Shown piece by piece: positions 34,924 through 44,775 of a stretch of 64,000 nt of DNA. The stretch is from assembly GCA_029721515.1 (NCBI GenBank), contig CM056569.1, positions 20,430,007-20,494,006 of the forward strand, given 5' to 3'. Source of the DNA: Synanceia verrucosa. Its lineage: Eukaryota; Chordata; Actinopteri; Perciformes; Synanceiidae. A program made the position numbers and the translations under genes. Position 1 is the stretch's first letter; every line of letters begins with the position of its first letter. The notes beneath the pieces were generated by a model. It had not been told where the DNA came from. It was given only the letters and a program-made list of their open reading frames with translations, and ran no database searches.

Positions 34924-37364
34924 CAGTTTTTCCTGATAGCTTAGATGCAATTTTTGAAACTTTTGGCTTTTTTTGCAAAACTCTACACACAAATCACAAA
35001 ACCTTTCACCCAAATAGCAAAACACATTAGATTACTTGCAAAAGCTCGTTTTTGCACTAATTGCATAAACACTTTTTGCTAAACTGTTCACACTTTTTCA
35101 AAAACAGTATTTTTGTATCCGATGGTGCACACAAGCCATAATATCAGTAAGCACACAAAGCAGCCACTGCACACTGGCAGTAACAATGAAAAACTCATTT
35201 GGCTTTTGCTTATCCTGTGTGCAGGGCATATCGGTTTTCAGTACCTTATACAGTAACACACAGGGGTCAAAGTGTATGGATATTTATTTACACACATCAA
35301 AATACGTAAACATAAAGTGTGTTTTTCAAGTCAAGGCACAAAAAAAAACATATAATGGAGAATATCACTGAGGGAAAAAAAAAATCAGTCTTGTCTTCTT
35401 ACGGGGTCTGGCCACAAAATTTCATCAACATCACATGCAATGTTTTCCATTGCTAGGCAGCGGGGATAATATCTCCTCGAGTGTCGTATCCAGGCCTGAC
35501 ATGATACCTGGTCAATGTCTCCGCATGCCTCCTCCATTGCATCTAGAAGGGCTATGCGCTGATGGGGGCGACGGTCATAGACCTTCCAGCGCCAAGAAGA
35601 GAAGAACTCTTCAATTGGATTCAGGAATGGAGAGTAAGGGGGGAGGTAGACCGCAATGAAGAGCGGGTGATCGATAAACCAGTTGCGGACCAGAACAGCG
35701 TGGTGGAAACTAACATTGTCCCATATGACGACATACCTGGTCTGCTCTGGTCTCTGAATGAGAGTGAATATTTCATGCAGGGTGTCCAGGAATGTAAGAA
35801 TGTGTGCAGTGTTGTATGGGCCCAGATTTGCATGATGGTGAACAACACCGTTTTGGCTGATGGCTGCACACATGGTAATGTTTCCACCACGCTGTCCTGG
35901 GACATTGATTATGGCACGTTGTCCAATAATGTTCCTTCCCCGTCTTCTTGTTTTGCTGAGGTTAAAGCCTGCCCATCCACAAAAATCAGCTCATGACCCA
36001 TGGCATCTGCCTCTAGCTCTATCACTCTCTGGAAAAGACAAAACAAATGCATCACAGCAGGCCCATGCACAGCACACAGTATGCACTTCCAGATTCAGTA
36101 CCAATGATAAGCTTACCTGCACAAATTCATACCGCGGTTGTTTTACACGTTCACTGTTTCTTTGAAATGGGACCCTATAGATCTGCTTCATCTTTATTTG
36201 GTTGCGTGCCAGTAAGCGAGATAATGCAGAGATGCTCACATTATTTATGTCCTCGAATGTTGTGTCATCCTCTAGTATGTGCTGCTGTATTTCTCGTAGC
36301 CTTATTGAGTTGTTTGCCAACACCATATTCACTATGTAGGTCTCTTGTTCAGCCGTGAATAGTCTTCTTCTGCCCCCAGCTAGAGGTCGTCTAACAATTC
36401 TGTAAAGTAACAATTTCAGTATTTTTACAGTAAATGTACAGTATTGTTTCTCAAAAGAATATGACACTACTGTATTACAGTATACATAATGTAAAACTTA
36501 GTATGAAGAAGATACTGTACTAACCGATTCTCATTTCGAAATGTTCTTATGATGCCTGCTACCGTGTAGCGGCTCAGGTTGGGTTGAACCCGTTGGCCAG
36601 CTTCCCTTAGGCTCATGCCATGGTTGATGACATGGTCCACTATTGTAGCTCTGATGACATCAGTGATTCTATTTCTTACTCGTACTCCTTCCCCTTCCTC
36701 TCCTCGTTCTCCTTGTGCTTCTGCACCTCCTCGTCCTCTTCCTCTAAGCACACCTCGTTGTCCTCTTCCTCTAAGTGCTCCTCCGCGTCCTTGCTGTCCT
36801 CCTCTCCCTCTTGCTTCTGCACCTCCTCCTCCTCTTCCTCCAAATTCATTTCCTTGTCCACGTCCACGTCCTCGTCCTCCTGCTTCTTCACCTCCACGTC
36901 CTCTTCCTCGCCTTCCTCTTACTCTCACTCCTCTTACTCTTCTTTCTCCTTCCATTGTTCTCCACACAAAAGGCTTACCTGTGGCTTATTTATAGTGCTC
37001 AGGCTGATTGCAAAGTCAAATAATTATAGATAATAGTTTTCACATGTGACAGTGTGGCCTGACAGTTGGCAAAATTGTGTAAATAGCCATAAATATGTAT
37101 AGTTTTGACAGGAGTGTGTAGATCATCTGGAAATTGAGTGTAAAGCAGTGAGCTGTGTTTACAGTTTTGCAAAAAGAGTGCTGTGCAGTAAATTGTATTT
37201 ACACATACACAAAGTGTTTGTTACGAAATTGCAAACTAAGTACAAAGCAGCGTTTGTGCTTTCAGTTTTGCAAACTTGGTGAAGAGTTTTGTGATAAATA
37301 TTAATAGTTTTAGAAATTGTGCTATAAGAATCAATGTAAGTGTTTAAGCCATCAGAAAAAACTG
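34924..37364 (-). mobile_element. Tc1/mariner-type transposon, 2441 bp
   Basis: The ends CAGTTTTTCCTGATAGCTTA and its inverted partner (TAAGCCATCAGAAAAAACTG) are flanked by TA on both sides (34922-34923 and 37365-37366). A paralogue of the target site without the insertion is found at about 38011-38050, where GATGAGCATGTAAACTACAG is uninterrupted. This fixes both boundaries. The element carries one gene on the minus strand. Confidence 0.92.
35385..36955 (-). pseudogene. Tc1/mariner-type transposase with RG-rich N terminus, one-base break
   Basis: Exons: 36955-36525, 36399-36117 and 36028-35385, joined by GT/AG introns in phase. The total is 1358 nt, one short of 453 codons. Residues 1 to about 90 are almost all Arg and Gly (RGRG, GRGGG), then a helix-turn-helix with SLREAGQRV and TVAGIIRTF. 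Exon 2 has a second helix-turn-helix (SIRLREIQQHI and ISALSRLLARNQ). Exon 3 has ELIFVD, the first Asp, then a frameshift at about 35974 where one base is missing. The frame then resumes with VIWDNVSFHH and YLPPYSPFLNPIEEFF, the second Asp and the Glu, 35 residues apart. DDE enzyme of the IS630-Tc1-mariner group. It is expected to be inactive in this copy unless the break is a sequencing error. Confidence 0.85.
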
Positions 37365-37752
37365 TAACTGCAGCAGGAGATGTTCAAAGAGCTACACAGC
37401 ATTGTTGCCACACTGCCTCCTACACGTCTGAATGCAGCGTTACAAACTTTCAGGCCTCATATGGTGAAATCATATGATTTCTTAGCGTGCTAAGACTGGG
37501 AATGGTCACCCAAGTCAACACAGCATGGTTTGACTTGATGCGGCCAAAAATATCAGTGGAAAAGCCTCTTTATATTTTGCTTACCAATCTCTCAATGTCG
37601 ACAACATTACAGAGACGGGCGTTGACTTGAGAGGGCCGACTGGACTACCACATTCTGTGGTGTTAATATGTCCGACAACCTCACAACGTCTTTCACCATC
37701 ACCTGCAGCCTACCTGAGTAGTGAATATGTCCCAAAATTCAACAAACTCTAT

Positions 37753-37834
37753 CGTTGTCGGCAGGATTTGAACCTGCACCTGGAGACCCCAATGGATTTC
37801 TAGTGCATCTCCTTAACCACTCTGCCACGACAAC
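37753..37834 (-). tRNA. tRNA-Ser(AGA)
   Basis: 82 nt. The acceptor GTTGTCG pairs fully with CGACAAC, the anticodon loop reads CTAGAAA, and a long variable arm is present. Its last 14 genomic bases plus CCA equal the primer-binding site of the LTR element at 49291-57160. A few changes in the D and variable arms (GGCAGAGTGG, CCAGGTGC) leave function open. Confidence 0.8.
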
Positions 37835-37852
37835 TTACACCATTAAAGCCCC

Positions 37853-37923
37853 TGTGATGGCCGGGAATCAAACCCAGCTACGCTCACCACTATACCACCA
37901 CTCACCACTATACCACCATTGCT
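37853..37923 (-). pseudogene. Rearranged tRNA-Gly(TCC) pseudogene
   Basis: Gly ends are recognisable, but the anticodon arm is lost and the CACCACTATACCA D-arm segment is present twice. Confidence 0.7.
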
Positions 37924-38443
37924 CATACGGCAGAAAAAAATGGCACTTTTGGAAAGGGAGGAGTGAGAGGCACTGTGCAAACTGTGGCACCTCCATCAGA
38001 AAACTACCATCCAGTCAGAGATGAGCATGTAAACTACAGCAGGAGATGTTCAAAGAGCTACACAGTATTGTGGCAACTCTGCCTCCTACACGTCTGAATG
38101 CAGCGTTACAAACTTTGGGCCACATAAGGTGAAATCACAGCCAAAATTCAGCACGCTAAGACTAGTAATGGTCACCCAAGTCAACACAGCATGGTTTGAC
38201 TTCATGCGGCCAAAACATCAATGGAAAAGCCTCATTATATTTTGTTTACCAATCTCTCAATGTCAACAACATTACAGAGACCGTCATTGACTTGAGAAGG
38301 CCGACCACATGGACTACCACATTCTGTGCTGTAACATGTCCGACAACCTCACAACGTCTTTCACCATCACCTGCAGCTAAGAAGGGACAGGAGAGCCAGC
38401 CTACCTGGGTAATGAACATGTCCCACAATTCAACAAACTTTAC

Positions 38444-38525
38444 CGTCGTCAGCAGGATTCCAACCTGCGTGGGGAGACCCCAATGGATTTCTAGTTCATC
38501 GCCTTAACCACTCGGCCACGACAAC
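38444..38525 (-). tRNA. tRNA-Ser(AGA), slightly diverged
   Basis: Ser(AGA) body with the better-conserved D arm (GTGGCCGAGTGGTTAAGGCG). The acceptor 3' strand has changed to TGACGAC, which needs G-T pairs, and the T loop reads GGTTGGAATCC. Possibly functional, possibly decaying. Confidence 0.7.
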
Positions 38526-38645
38526 CGACTGTGTCCTTCCCACCATATTGCAAAAAATAAAGATAATTTGAACCTTATCCAGTGGACGTAAGTAAGAAAA
38601 GGTATTTTCACGTACACTACGGAGTTTCCCAAAGACCAAAGCCCC

Positions 38646-38717
38646 TGCGATGGCTGGGAATCGAACCCAGGTCAACTGCTTGGAAGGCAGCTATGCTCAC
38701 CACTATACCACCATCGC
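38646..38717 (-). tRNA. tRNA-Gly(TCC)
   Basis: 72 nt with perfect acceptor (GCGATGG/CCATCGC), anticodon loop with TCC within CTGCCTTCCAAGCAG, and a standard B box GGTTCGATTCC. The best preserved tRNA of the window. Confidence 0.93.
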
Positions 38718-39040
38718 TCATAAGGATGAAAAAAAATTGCCACTTTTGGAAAGGGAAGAGTGAGAGGCACTGCACAATCTGTGGCAGCTCCATCAGAAAA
38801 CTACCGTCCAGTCAGAGATGTTAACTACAGCAGGAGATGCGCAAAGAGCCGCACAGTATTGTTGCCACACTGCCTCCTACACGTCTGAATGCAGCGTCAC
38901 AAACTTTCAGGCCTCATACGGTGAAATCACAGCCAAAATTCAGCACGCTAAGACTAGTAATGGTTACCTGCACCCAAGAAGAGACAGGAGAGCCAGTCTA
39001 CCTGGGTCGTGAATATATCCCATAATACAATAAACTCTAC

Positions 39041-39120
39041 CGTTATGGGCAGAATTCAAACCTGTGCAGGGAGACCCCAACGGATTTTCAGTCCATCACC
39101 TTAACCACTCAGCCATGTGC
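39041..39120 (-). pseudogene. tRNA-Ser(TGA)-like pseudogene
   Basis: Ser body with anticodon TGA in GGACTGAAAATCC, but the acceptor halves no longer match (CGTTATGGG at the 3' side). Confidence 0.65.
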
Positions 39121-39354
39121 ATATTTGCACATGCACTCTTGAATTTACCAGAGACTACAGCATCCTTCAAGTCATATCAGAAAAAAAGACAATTGGAATG
39201 TTATCCAGTGGACGTAAGCCAGAAATCTAACCATCTAGAAACTGTGTACCTAGTATTTGTACCCAGTATTTGTAATTAGTGTTTTTTTTGGTCTCGATGT
39301 ACAGATAAATTGCAGACTTTGTGGAAACTGTCTTTTTGACCCATGATGGTGGTG

Positions 39355-39426
39355 GTGACAGTGGTATAGTGGTGAGCATAGCTGCCTTCCAAGCAGTTGA
39401 CCTGAGTTTGATTCCCAGCAATCACA
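39355..39426 (+). pseudogene. tRNA-Gly(TCC)-like pseudogene
   Basis: D, anticodon (TCC) and T regions are recognisable, but the acceptor stem (GTGACAG against CAATCAC) has two mismatches and the B box is GAGTTTGATTC. Confidence 0.7.
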
Positions 39427-39548
39427 GTCCTTTTCCTCCAGTGATAGTATAGTGTTGCTTTTATTTTGTCTGAAAGTAAGCAGGAGAGTCGTGTATGGCC
39501 TACATTTCAACAGTGATCGGTAGTATGGTGGTTTGCTGAAGCATCACA

Positions 39549-39596
39549 GGGGATGTAGCTCAGTGGTAGAGCCTGTGCTTTGCATGTATGAGACGC
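39549..39596 (+). pseudogene. tRNA-Ala(TGC) 5' fragment
   Basis: Begins GGGGATGTAGCTCAGTGGTA with the TGC anticodon loop, but the T arm and 3' acceptor are lost. The complete partner lies at 45469-45540. Confidence 0.75.
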
Positions 39597-39862
39597 TGTT
39601 GTCTTTAACACTTCTTATATTCACTTTAAAGGAGAGGCTCTGTTGTCACTCACTGTGCCATTTGAACAACACAGCTGCTTCCTCCTGCAGTCATGGAGAA
39701 GAACTAGAATACACTTCTGAATGGGTAGTTTTATTTGTTTTTAAGTGTTTGTTTTTAAATATGAATAATCTTTGCACATTGTAAAATGTACAGCATTATG
39801 TGTATTTACACTGTTATTAAATAGATACTATATTGATCCAGATATAATTTCAGCAGAAATAA

Positions 39863-39935
39863 TGACTCTGATGTGATATGAACACACAACCTTCTGATCT
39901 GGAGTCAGGCTCACTAATCATTGCACCACAGAGCC
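39863..39935 (-). tRNA. tRNA-Trp(CCA)-like
   Basis: The anticodon region TCTGACTCCAGATCAGAAGG of Trp is nearly preserved (CCTGACTCCAGATCAG here), and the acceptor GGCTCTG pairs with CAGAGTC through one G-T. The T loop has changed to GTGTTCATATC. A second, more damaged copy lies at 42894. Confidence 0.6.
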
Positions 39936-40261
39936 CCTTTCATGCAGTATCACCTAGAAACTATGGAGGTGACATTACTTTCACATGGTACAGATTGCTG
40001 AACTTGTGATCTTTGATGCAGATTCCAAGAAATATTGAACTAGTCAGCTGTTGGATAACTAAAGCTTCTGATGCTTGAGCCCTGTGTACTGTATGTAGGG
40101 TCTAAGTAAATGGTATGCAGTGAAGGTCAGTGTTTCTCAAGGTCACGATCCTTCATAACATGTTCAGCAGCTGAATGTGGAATGATTGTGAACATCAGAT
40201 GGGAATTGGGACAGAGTCTGCATTGAGTTAAAATACAGAAACCTTCAGTCCCTTTGATGCA

Positions 40262-40420
40262 GATTCATGCCACAGGTGGAGATTGAACCTGAGACCTTCT
40301 GCTCCACAGTAAATGTTCCCTCTCTGCCCTCACAGAGATTTGATTTGATGTGTTCTATTGTAATTATGGAATTTCTTATTGCATATGGATCAGCATGAGG
40401 TCATCAGAAAATTCTGTGGT
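40262..40420 (-). repeat. tRNA-like dispersed repeat, copy 2
   Basis: Same family as 31960: GGTTCAATCTCCACCTGTGG on the minus strand, then the GCATATGGATCAGCATGAGG flank. Confidence 0.5.
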
Positions 40421-40732
40421 TTTACAGTGACATTACAATTAAGATAGAAGACGAACTACGATAAAGAAAGTAGTGTCACTTGTTTTTTTTAAACAATCTG
40501 CACACAAGGGTCTAAAAACACACACCTTATGTACAACCAATACACATGCATTAATGCATAATGATGTGTATGTCAGAGGTTGCCATATGAGAACCTCAGA
40601 GGAGTTGAGGGTTTGCTGCTTTGCTCAAGGGAACCCCAGCAGTGCACAGGAGGAGGATCTGACACATCTCCAGCTACCAGTCCACACAGACCTTTCATAT
40701 GTTTGTTGCTGTACACCACTGAAGAGAAGCTG

Positions 40733-40805
40733 TAGTTCCACTGGGGTTTGAACCCAGGACCTTCTGCATATAAAGCAGACGTGATAACCACTACACTATG
40801 GAACC
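40733..40805 (-). tRNA. tRNA-Val body with a TAT (Ile) anticodon
   Basis: 73 nt, near-identical to vertebrate Val(TAC) genes as I remember them: GGTTCCATAGTGTAGTGGTT, TCTGC stem and a CTGGGTTCAAACCCC T arm. The anticodon loop reads TTTATAT, so the triplet is TAT instead of TAC. The acceptor keeps pairing with a terminal G-T. It is either a pseudogene or an anticodon-shifted gene. Confidence 0.75.
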
Positions 40806-40939
40806 TACAAGACGGAAACCACCTCCACGTAAAGCTAATAACGTAAACTCAGCAGACTGATGTGAACATTAATGCAACAACAATGAACCCACCTGTACAG
40901 AGCACAATGGATTTGCAGTCCATGATCAATGAAATACTA

Positions 40940-41021
40940 ACGGATGCTAGGATTTGAACCCTTGCTGGCAGAGAACTATGGATTTGTAGGTCATTGTCTG
41001 AACTACTCAGCAACATTCTCT
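40940..41021 (-). pseudogene. tRNA-Ser-like pseudogene
   Basis: GCTGAGTAGTTCAGACAATG and a GGGTTCAAATCCTAGCATCC 3' end remain, but the anticodon triplet reads ACA. A partial second Ser-like fragment adjoins at 40895-40930. Confidence 0.6.
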
Positions 41022-41099
41022 GCTGACTCACCACTCAGGATAACTTCTACTTTGTGTTTACATGGACTTCTTGAGTCTGTGAAAGTGGAGCATGAGGTT

Positions 41100-41205
41100 A
41101 GAGAAGCTAGGTGGAGCTACATGGTAATTCTTTATACAGAGGAATTAGATCAAGTTCAGCATGTGAGAGAGACATTAATGTCATCAATCTCCAGGAGGAA
41201 TTAGA
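41100..41205 (+). pseudogene. tRNA-Ala(AGC)-like remnant
   Basis: The flank GGAGCTACATGG and the remnants GAGGAATTAGATCAA, CAGCATGTGAGAGAG match the 32633 gene with internal deletions. Confidence 0.55.
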
Positions 41206-41379
41206 ATAGAAAACACAAAAAAGTAATTACCACTTCAAAGCCTTTGAGTGTATATGCTGTGCAAAGGATAGAAAATGTAGACCATTGACCATTATTCAGT
41301 GGTCAACATAAGTACATTTGACTCCATTGCACTACATGTAACCCATCCTTGGACTTGGACAGTTTAAAGTCTCTCCAGT

Positions 41380-41734
41380 GGGGGGCACAGTGGTGCAGTG
41401 GTTAGCACTGTTGCCTCAGAACAAGACGGTACCAGGTTTAATTCCTGACTGGGGCCTTTCTGTGTGGAGTTTGCATGTTCTCCCCGTGTCTGCATGGGTT
41501 CTCTCCAGATACTCCGGCTTCCTCCCACCATCCACAAACATGCATGGGGATTAGGTTAATTTAAATTGACCGTAGATGTGAGTGTGAATGGTTTTGTGTC
41601 TCTATATGCCCTGCGATGAACTGCCGAATGGTCCAGGGTGTACCCTGCCTTTCACCCTAACACAGCTGGGATAGACTCCAGCCCCTCTGTGACCCTATGT
41701 GAGGATAAGTGGTAGAAAATGGATGGATGGATGT
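41380..41734 (+). mobile_element. tRNA-derived SINE, full length
   Basis: Complete from the tRNA-like head (GGTGCAGTGGTTAGCACTGT) to the ATGGATGGATGG tail. It starts the block duplicated at 57335-58184. Confidence 0.9.
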
Positions 41735-42157
41735 GAAATTAACAACATGCAAACATTATTTGTGCTTAAAAATAATTACAACCATAGTTTCATAAATAGT
41801 CTTACTTCACCCATTTATCTCGATCTTGGATTATTAAGCGCTGTCATGTTTGTATTTTTGAGACCATATTTGGACTGAGAGGGTGGAGCCTCATGTCCTG
41901 GTCTGACTGAAGATCACTGGTACTCAACCAGAAGAAGAACTAGAGGATCATGATCATGTGACATATAAACAGGTACATACATAGATGAAATTCAACCTGT
42001 GCATTTTACCCATCCCATGAAGGAGCAGTTGGCTGCTTACAGTAAGGCGCCCAGGGTACAACTTCGGAGTTAAGTGGCTTAATCAAGGACACAACAACTT
42101 GCTGTAGAGTGGTGTTGAAAGGCGACCACTCTACTCACTGAGCTACAGCCACCCCCA
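41735..42157 (-). mobile_element. Repeat with a tRNA-like head (GGTGGCTGTAGCTCAGTGAG)
   Basis: On the minus strand a head of the CTGTAGCTCAGTG type with an A box is followed by CTTGTTGTGTCC and the block CTGCTCCTTCATGGGATGGG. Likely a second tRNA-derived SINE family. Duplicated at 57535-57935. Confidence 0.65.
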
Positions 42158-42397
42158 ATGTGATCTGGATGAAGCTGCTAACAAAGTTAGCTTTCTCGGT
42201 TCTCAGTAAACTTTAGAGGAGCTGCCTCATAACTTTGATGAAAGTAACTCTTCGTTGAAAAGACTGCTTATTTTAATACAGCTTCTCTTAATCTCCATTA
42301 GCTAAATCAGAGAACACTATTGACTTTGGCAGCAGATCACACAACACAGGTTACTTGTTTAAATTACCTCTTCTGGTTAATTAAGCACATAAAATAT

Positions 42398-42471
42398 CGT
42401 CCCTGGGTGGACTCGAACCACCAACCTTTCAGTTAACAGCCGAAAGCACTGGCAGATTGCGCCACACATCA
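42398..42471 (-). pseudogene. tRNA-Asn(GTT) pseudogene fused to a tRNA-Glu end
   Basis: The anticodon loop CTGTTAA and the T arm GGTTGGTGGTTCGAGTCCACC of Asn are intact. The 5' acceptor is replaced by sequence that continues into TCCCATCTGGTC, the start of a Glu tRNA as at 46830. It looks like a recombination joint between two tRNA loci. Confidence 0.7.
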
Positions 42472-42478
42472 GACCAGA

Positions 42479-42650
42479 TGGGACAGATGTGTTAGTCCTC
42501 TGTCCACCACCATCACTGCAGAGCAGGTTAACAGAGAGCTGAGGAGATCTTGTCCTAACAAGGCAGCCAGACTGGAACAGGATGAGCTCCATCTCCTCCA
42601 AACTTTGTTTAATGAAGTATGTTCAAGTCTATCTTTAGTAACAATAACTA
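42479..42650 (-). repeat. tRNA-flanking repeat unit, copy 1
   Basis: Contains GGACAGATGTGTTAGTCCTCTG and ATGAGCTCCATCTCCTCC. Copies lie at 46828-46997 (same strand) and 58470-58620 (opposite strand), each next to a Glu-type tRNA. Confidence 0.8.
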
Positions 42651-42893
42651 TAGAATATAGGTGTTTCTCTTTTTGTGTTTCTTTACATAAGTAATTGTAG
42701 CATTAAACACACACCTTTCAATTTTAATAAATTAATTATTAACAATTAACTGATGGAAATATTAGTTATCATTAGCCATTAGTTTTTATAATATTTTAAA
42801 GTAAGAATATTATTTGTATATTAGAAAATTTACTGCATGGTGTGTATTTATAATATTATTAAACTGATCCAAGGGGGAATTTCAGAAAAAAAA

Positions 42894-42965
42894 TGCTCTG
42901 ATTTGATTTGGACATTCAACCTTTTGATCTGGAGTCAGACATGCTACCATTGCACCACAACACTG
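42894..42965 (-). pseudogene. tRNA-Trp(CCA)-like pseudogene
   Basis: Anticodon region TCTGACTCCAGATCAAAAGG is recognisable, but the acceptor halves do not pair. Confidence 0.6.
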
Positions 42966-43304
42966 CAAACTTTAGACAAAACCTTGGAGTGAGTCCAGAG
43001 GCGTCACCAGGGATTTTCGACCAAATGAAAAGAAATTTTAATGGGCCCCCCATTACAGGCGAAATCTTTTTGTACTGTTTCACATAAAGTTTCATTTCAA
43101 TGGCATTTTTGAAAAGTAAGATGGCTTATAAACTGTGGACAAAGCTAGATATAACCACCAGGCTAATGTTCTGGAACTTCCCATCACATGAACCACTAAC
43201 AGACCCACCTTGCCTGTGAAGGAACTGAACAACATCAAAACAAACATGGAGAGATCATATAAGAGTGTGTCTACACAGACTGTGAAGAAGGTCAGCAGTG
43301 GTGT

Positions 43305-43376
43305 GGTTCCATGGTGTAATAGTTAGCACTCTGGACTTTGAATTCAGTAATCTGACTTCAAATCTCAGTGGAACCT
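43305..43376 (+). tRNA. tRNA-Gln(TTG)
   Basis: 72 nt. The acceptor GGTTCCA pairs with TGGAACC, and the anticodon loop in CTGGACTTTGAATTCAG carries TTG. The T arm CTGAC/CTCAG has one mismatch. Fragments of the same unit recur at 44075-44250 and 62866-62930. Confidence 0.75.
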
Positions 43377-43379
43377 GCT

Positions 43380-44260
43380 TTTTTATCATGAGTCCAACTT
43401 AAAGAATGCAGCCTTTTCCACGTTCCATGTCAGGTTTAAAGTTGGTATTCAGACTGAAAACAGTGGTTTGTTGAGGGCACCTTGTTTCAGCTTCCATTGA
43501 GACCTGAAGCAACGAAGATTCTCTCTGTCTTCACCAAAACCATCTCCAAATTTAATGGTTTGGACAGCGAGGGAAACGGGTTTGAGTTAAATGATGGACG
43601 CACATTTTGACTTCTGTCTTGTACTCATCAAGAAATGAGTTTTCACTGACATTTGACCTCCAATAGCTGAAGTTAGAGTCAATGGTGTTTATTGATCAAG
43701 GGGCAGTGTGCTGAACAGTTACATTCATCAAAATTTCCACCAACACTTGCCTTTTTTTGTCACAGTCAGAATGGCCGAGCGGTCCAAGGCGCTGTGTTAA
43801 GATAGCAGTCTCTTCTGGTGGCGTGGGTTCAAATCCCACTCCTGACAGTGTGAGTTTTGCAACGCTGTTGTTATTAAAATCCTGTTAGAAAAGAAAAGTC
43901 AAGAATTCTCTCTGTGTTGGGCAAAATGTGTCTGATAAATGACAGTTTTCCCAGTACAGAAGCAGCATGTCTGTATGCATTTCAACAATTGTTTGAAACA
44001 AGTATTTCAAAAGAAGTTCTTGAGTTTCCACATCCTCCGTGAATGTTTAGCCTACTAAATGACTCAGGTTGGCCGGTAAAGGATTTGAGTTCAAATCTCA
44101 GTAAAACCTGAATTTAAGCATGAGTCCAATGTTAAGAATGCAGCTTTTCCACGTTCCATGTCAACCTTAAACTTGGTACTCAGACTGAATACAGTGCTTT
44201 GCTGAGGGTACCTTTTTTCATCTGCCATTGAGACCTGAAACAACTAAGATTTTATCTGTC
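43380..44260 (+). repeat. Duplicated Gln-tRNA flanking unit
   Basis: The block following the Gln tRNA (CATGAGTCCAACTTAAAGAATG, CACGTTCCATGTCA) recurs at 44113-44250 behind a tRNA fragment. The Leu tRNA lies between the two copies. Confidence 0.75.
43765..43847 (+). tRNA. tRNA-Leu(AAG)
   Basis: 83 nt with the long variable arm typical of Leu. The anticodon loop TTAAGAT carries AAG, the D arm reads ATGGCCGAGCGGTCCAAGGC and the T arm GTGGGTTCAAATCCCAC pairs perfectly. One A-C mismatch in the acceptor. Probably functional. Confidence 0.87.
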
Positions 44261-44329
44261 AAATGTAAAGCTATACTCTGTCGTTCTGTTCAGAAACACT
44301 TTTTGTTATATAGGGTGAAATGGTCCTTT

Positions 44330-44775
44330 TAAAAAAGAATGAAAAGAATCAGACCTCTGTGGCAGCTGCAGGAATGTAAAACTCTGACCAATCCCTGCCA
44401 TTACAAATGGAAAGAACCAATCAGATGCCTTCATGTCTCATCCTGCTCATGTCTCCCCTCTGTCCCTCCCTCCTCCCCGCTGTTGCTGGAAATATCCAGC
44501 ACACTCCTCTGCAGAAATACAGAGTTAGCAGGACAATCTGTTCTGTAGGGAACAATGGCAGAGAAAATGCAGCCAAAAATACCACTTCCAGCATTATTTG
44601 TGACGGCTCACCCTGCTAAACAGGCAAAGAGAAGAAAGAGGAGGCAGAAACATTTGCAACAAAACTCTGGATAGAGCTAAGAGGGCAAATCAGAGTGAAC
44701 ATCGGTGGAGACACTGAGACATCTGAAGGGACTGAAAAGTGATGCAGAAGTTGTTTTCTTCCTGTTAGACAGGTA
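44330..44775 (+). repeat. Dispersed repeat with decayed coding exon
   Basis: Contains a CTGCAGGAATGTAAAACTCTGACCAAT-type head, a basic peptide stretch (AKQAKRRKRRQKH) broken by stops, and a VNIGGDTET-like segment. Similar exons are scattered in fish genomes. I do not know the parent gene. Confidence 0.45.

Larger units (their letters stand above)
37380..39190 (-). repeat. Tandem array of Ser/Gly tRNA units of about 0.8 kb
   Basis: Each unit has CTCCTACACGTCTGAATGCAGCG, then GTCACCCAAGTCAACACAGC, a Ser tRNA, a Gly tRNA and a CCAGTCAGAGATG end. Units start near 37380, 38040 and 38830. An earlier unit, at 34660-34921, is now separated from its continuation by the Tc1 insertion. Copies differ by point changes and small indels. 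Confidence 0.85.
39270..39735 (+). repeat. Inverted segmental duplication, copy 1
   Basis: Matches 45340-45810 in reverse: Gly-like tRNA, an AGTATAGTGTTGCTTTTATT spacer, Ala tRNA, then a block with TCCATTCAGAAGTGTATTC. Confidence 0.85.

Noticed and set aside
36676..37033. Glu- or Ser-rich frames opposite the Tc1 N terminus
   Set aside because: They are shadow frames of the purine-rich RG-coding tract.
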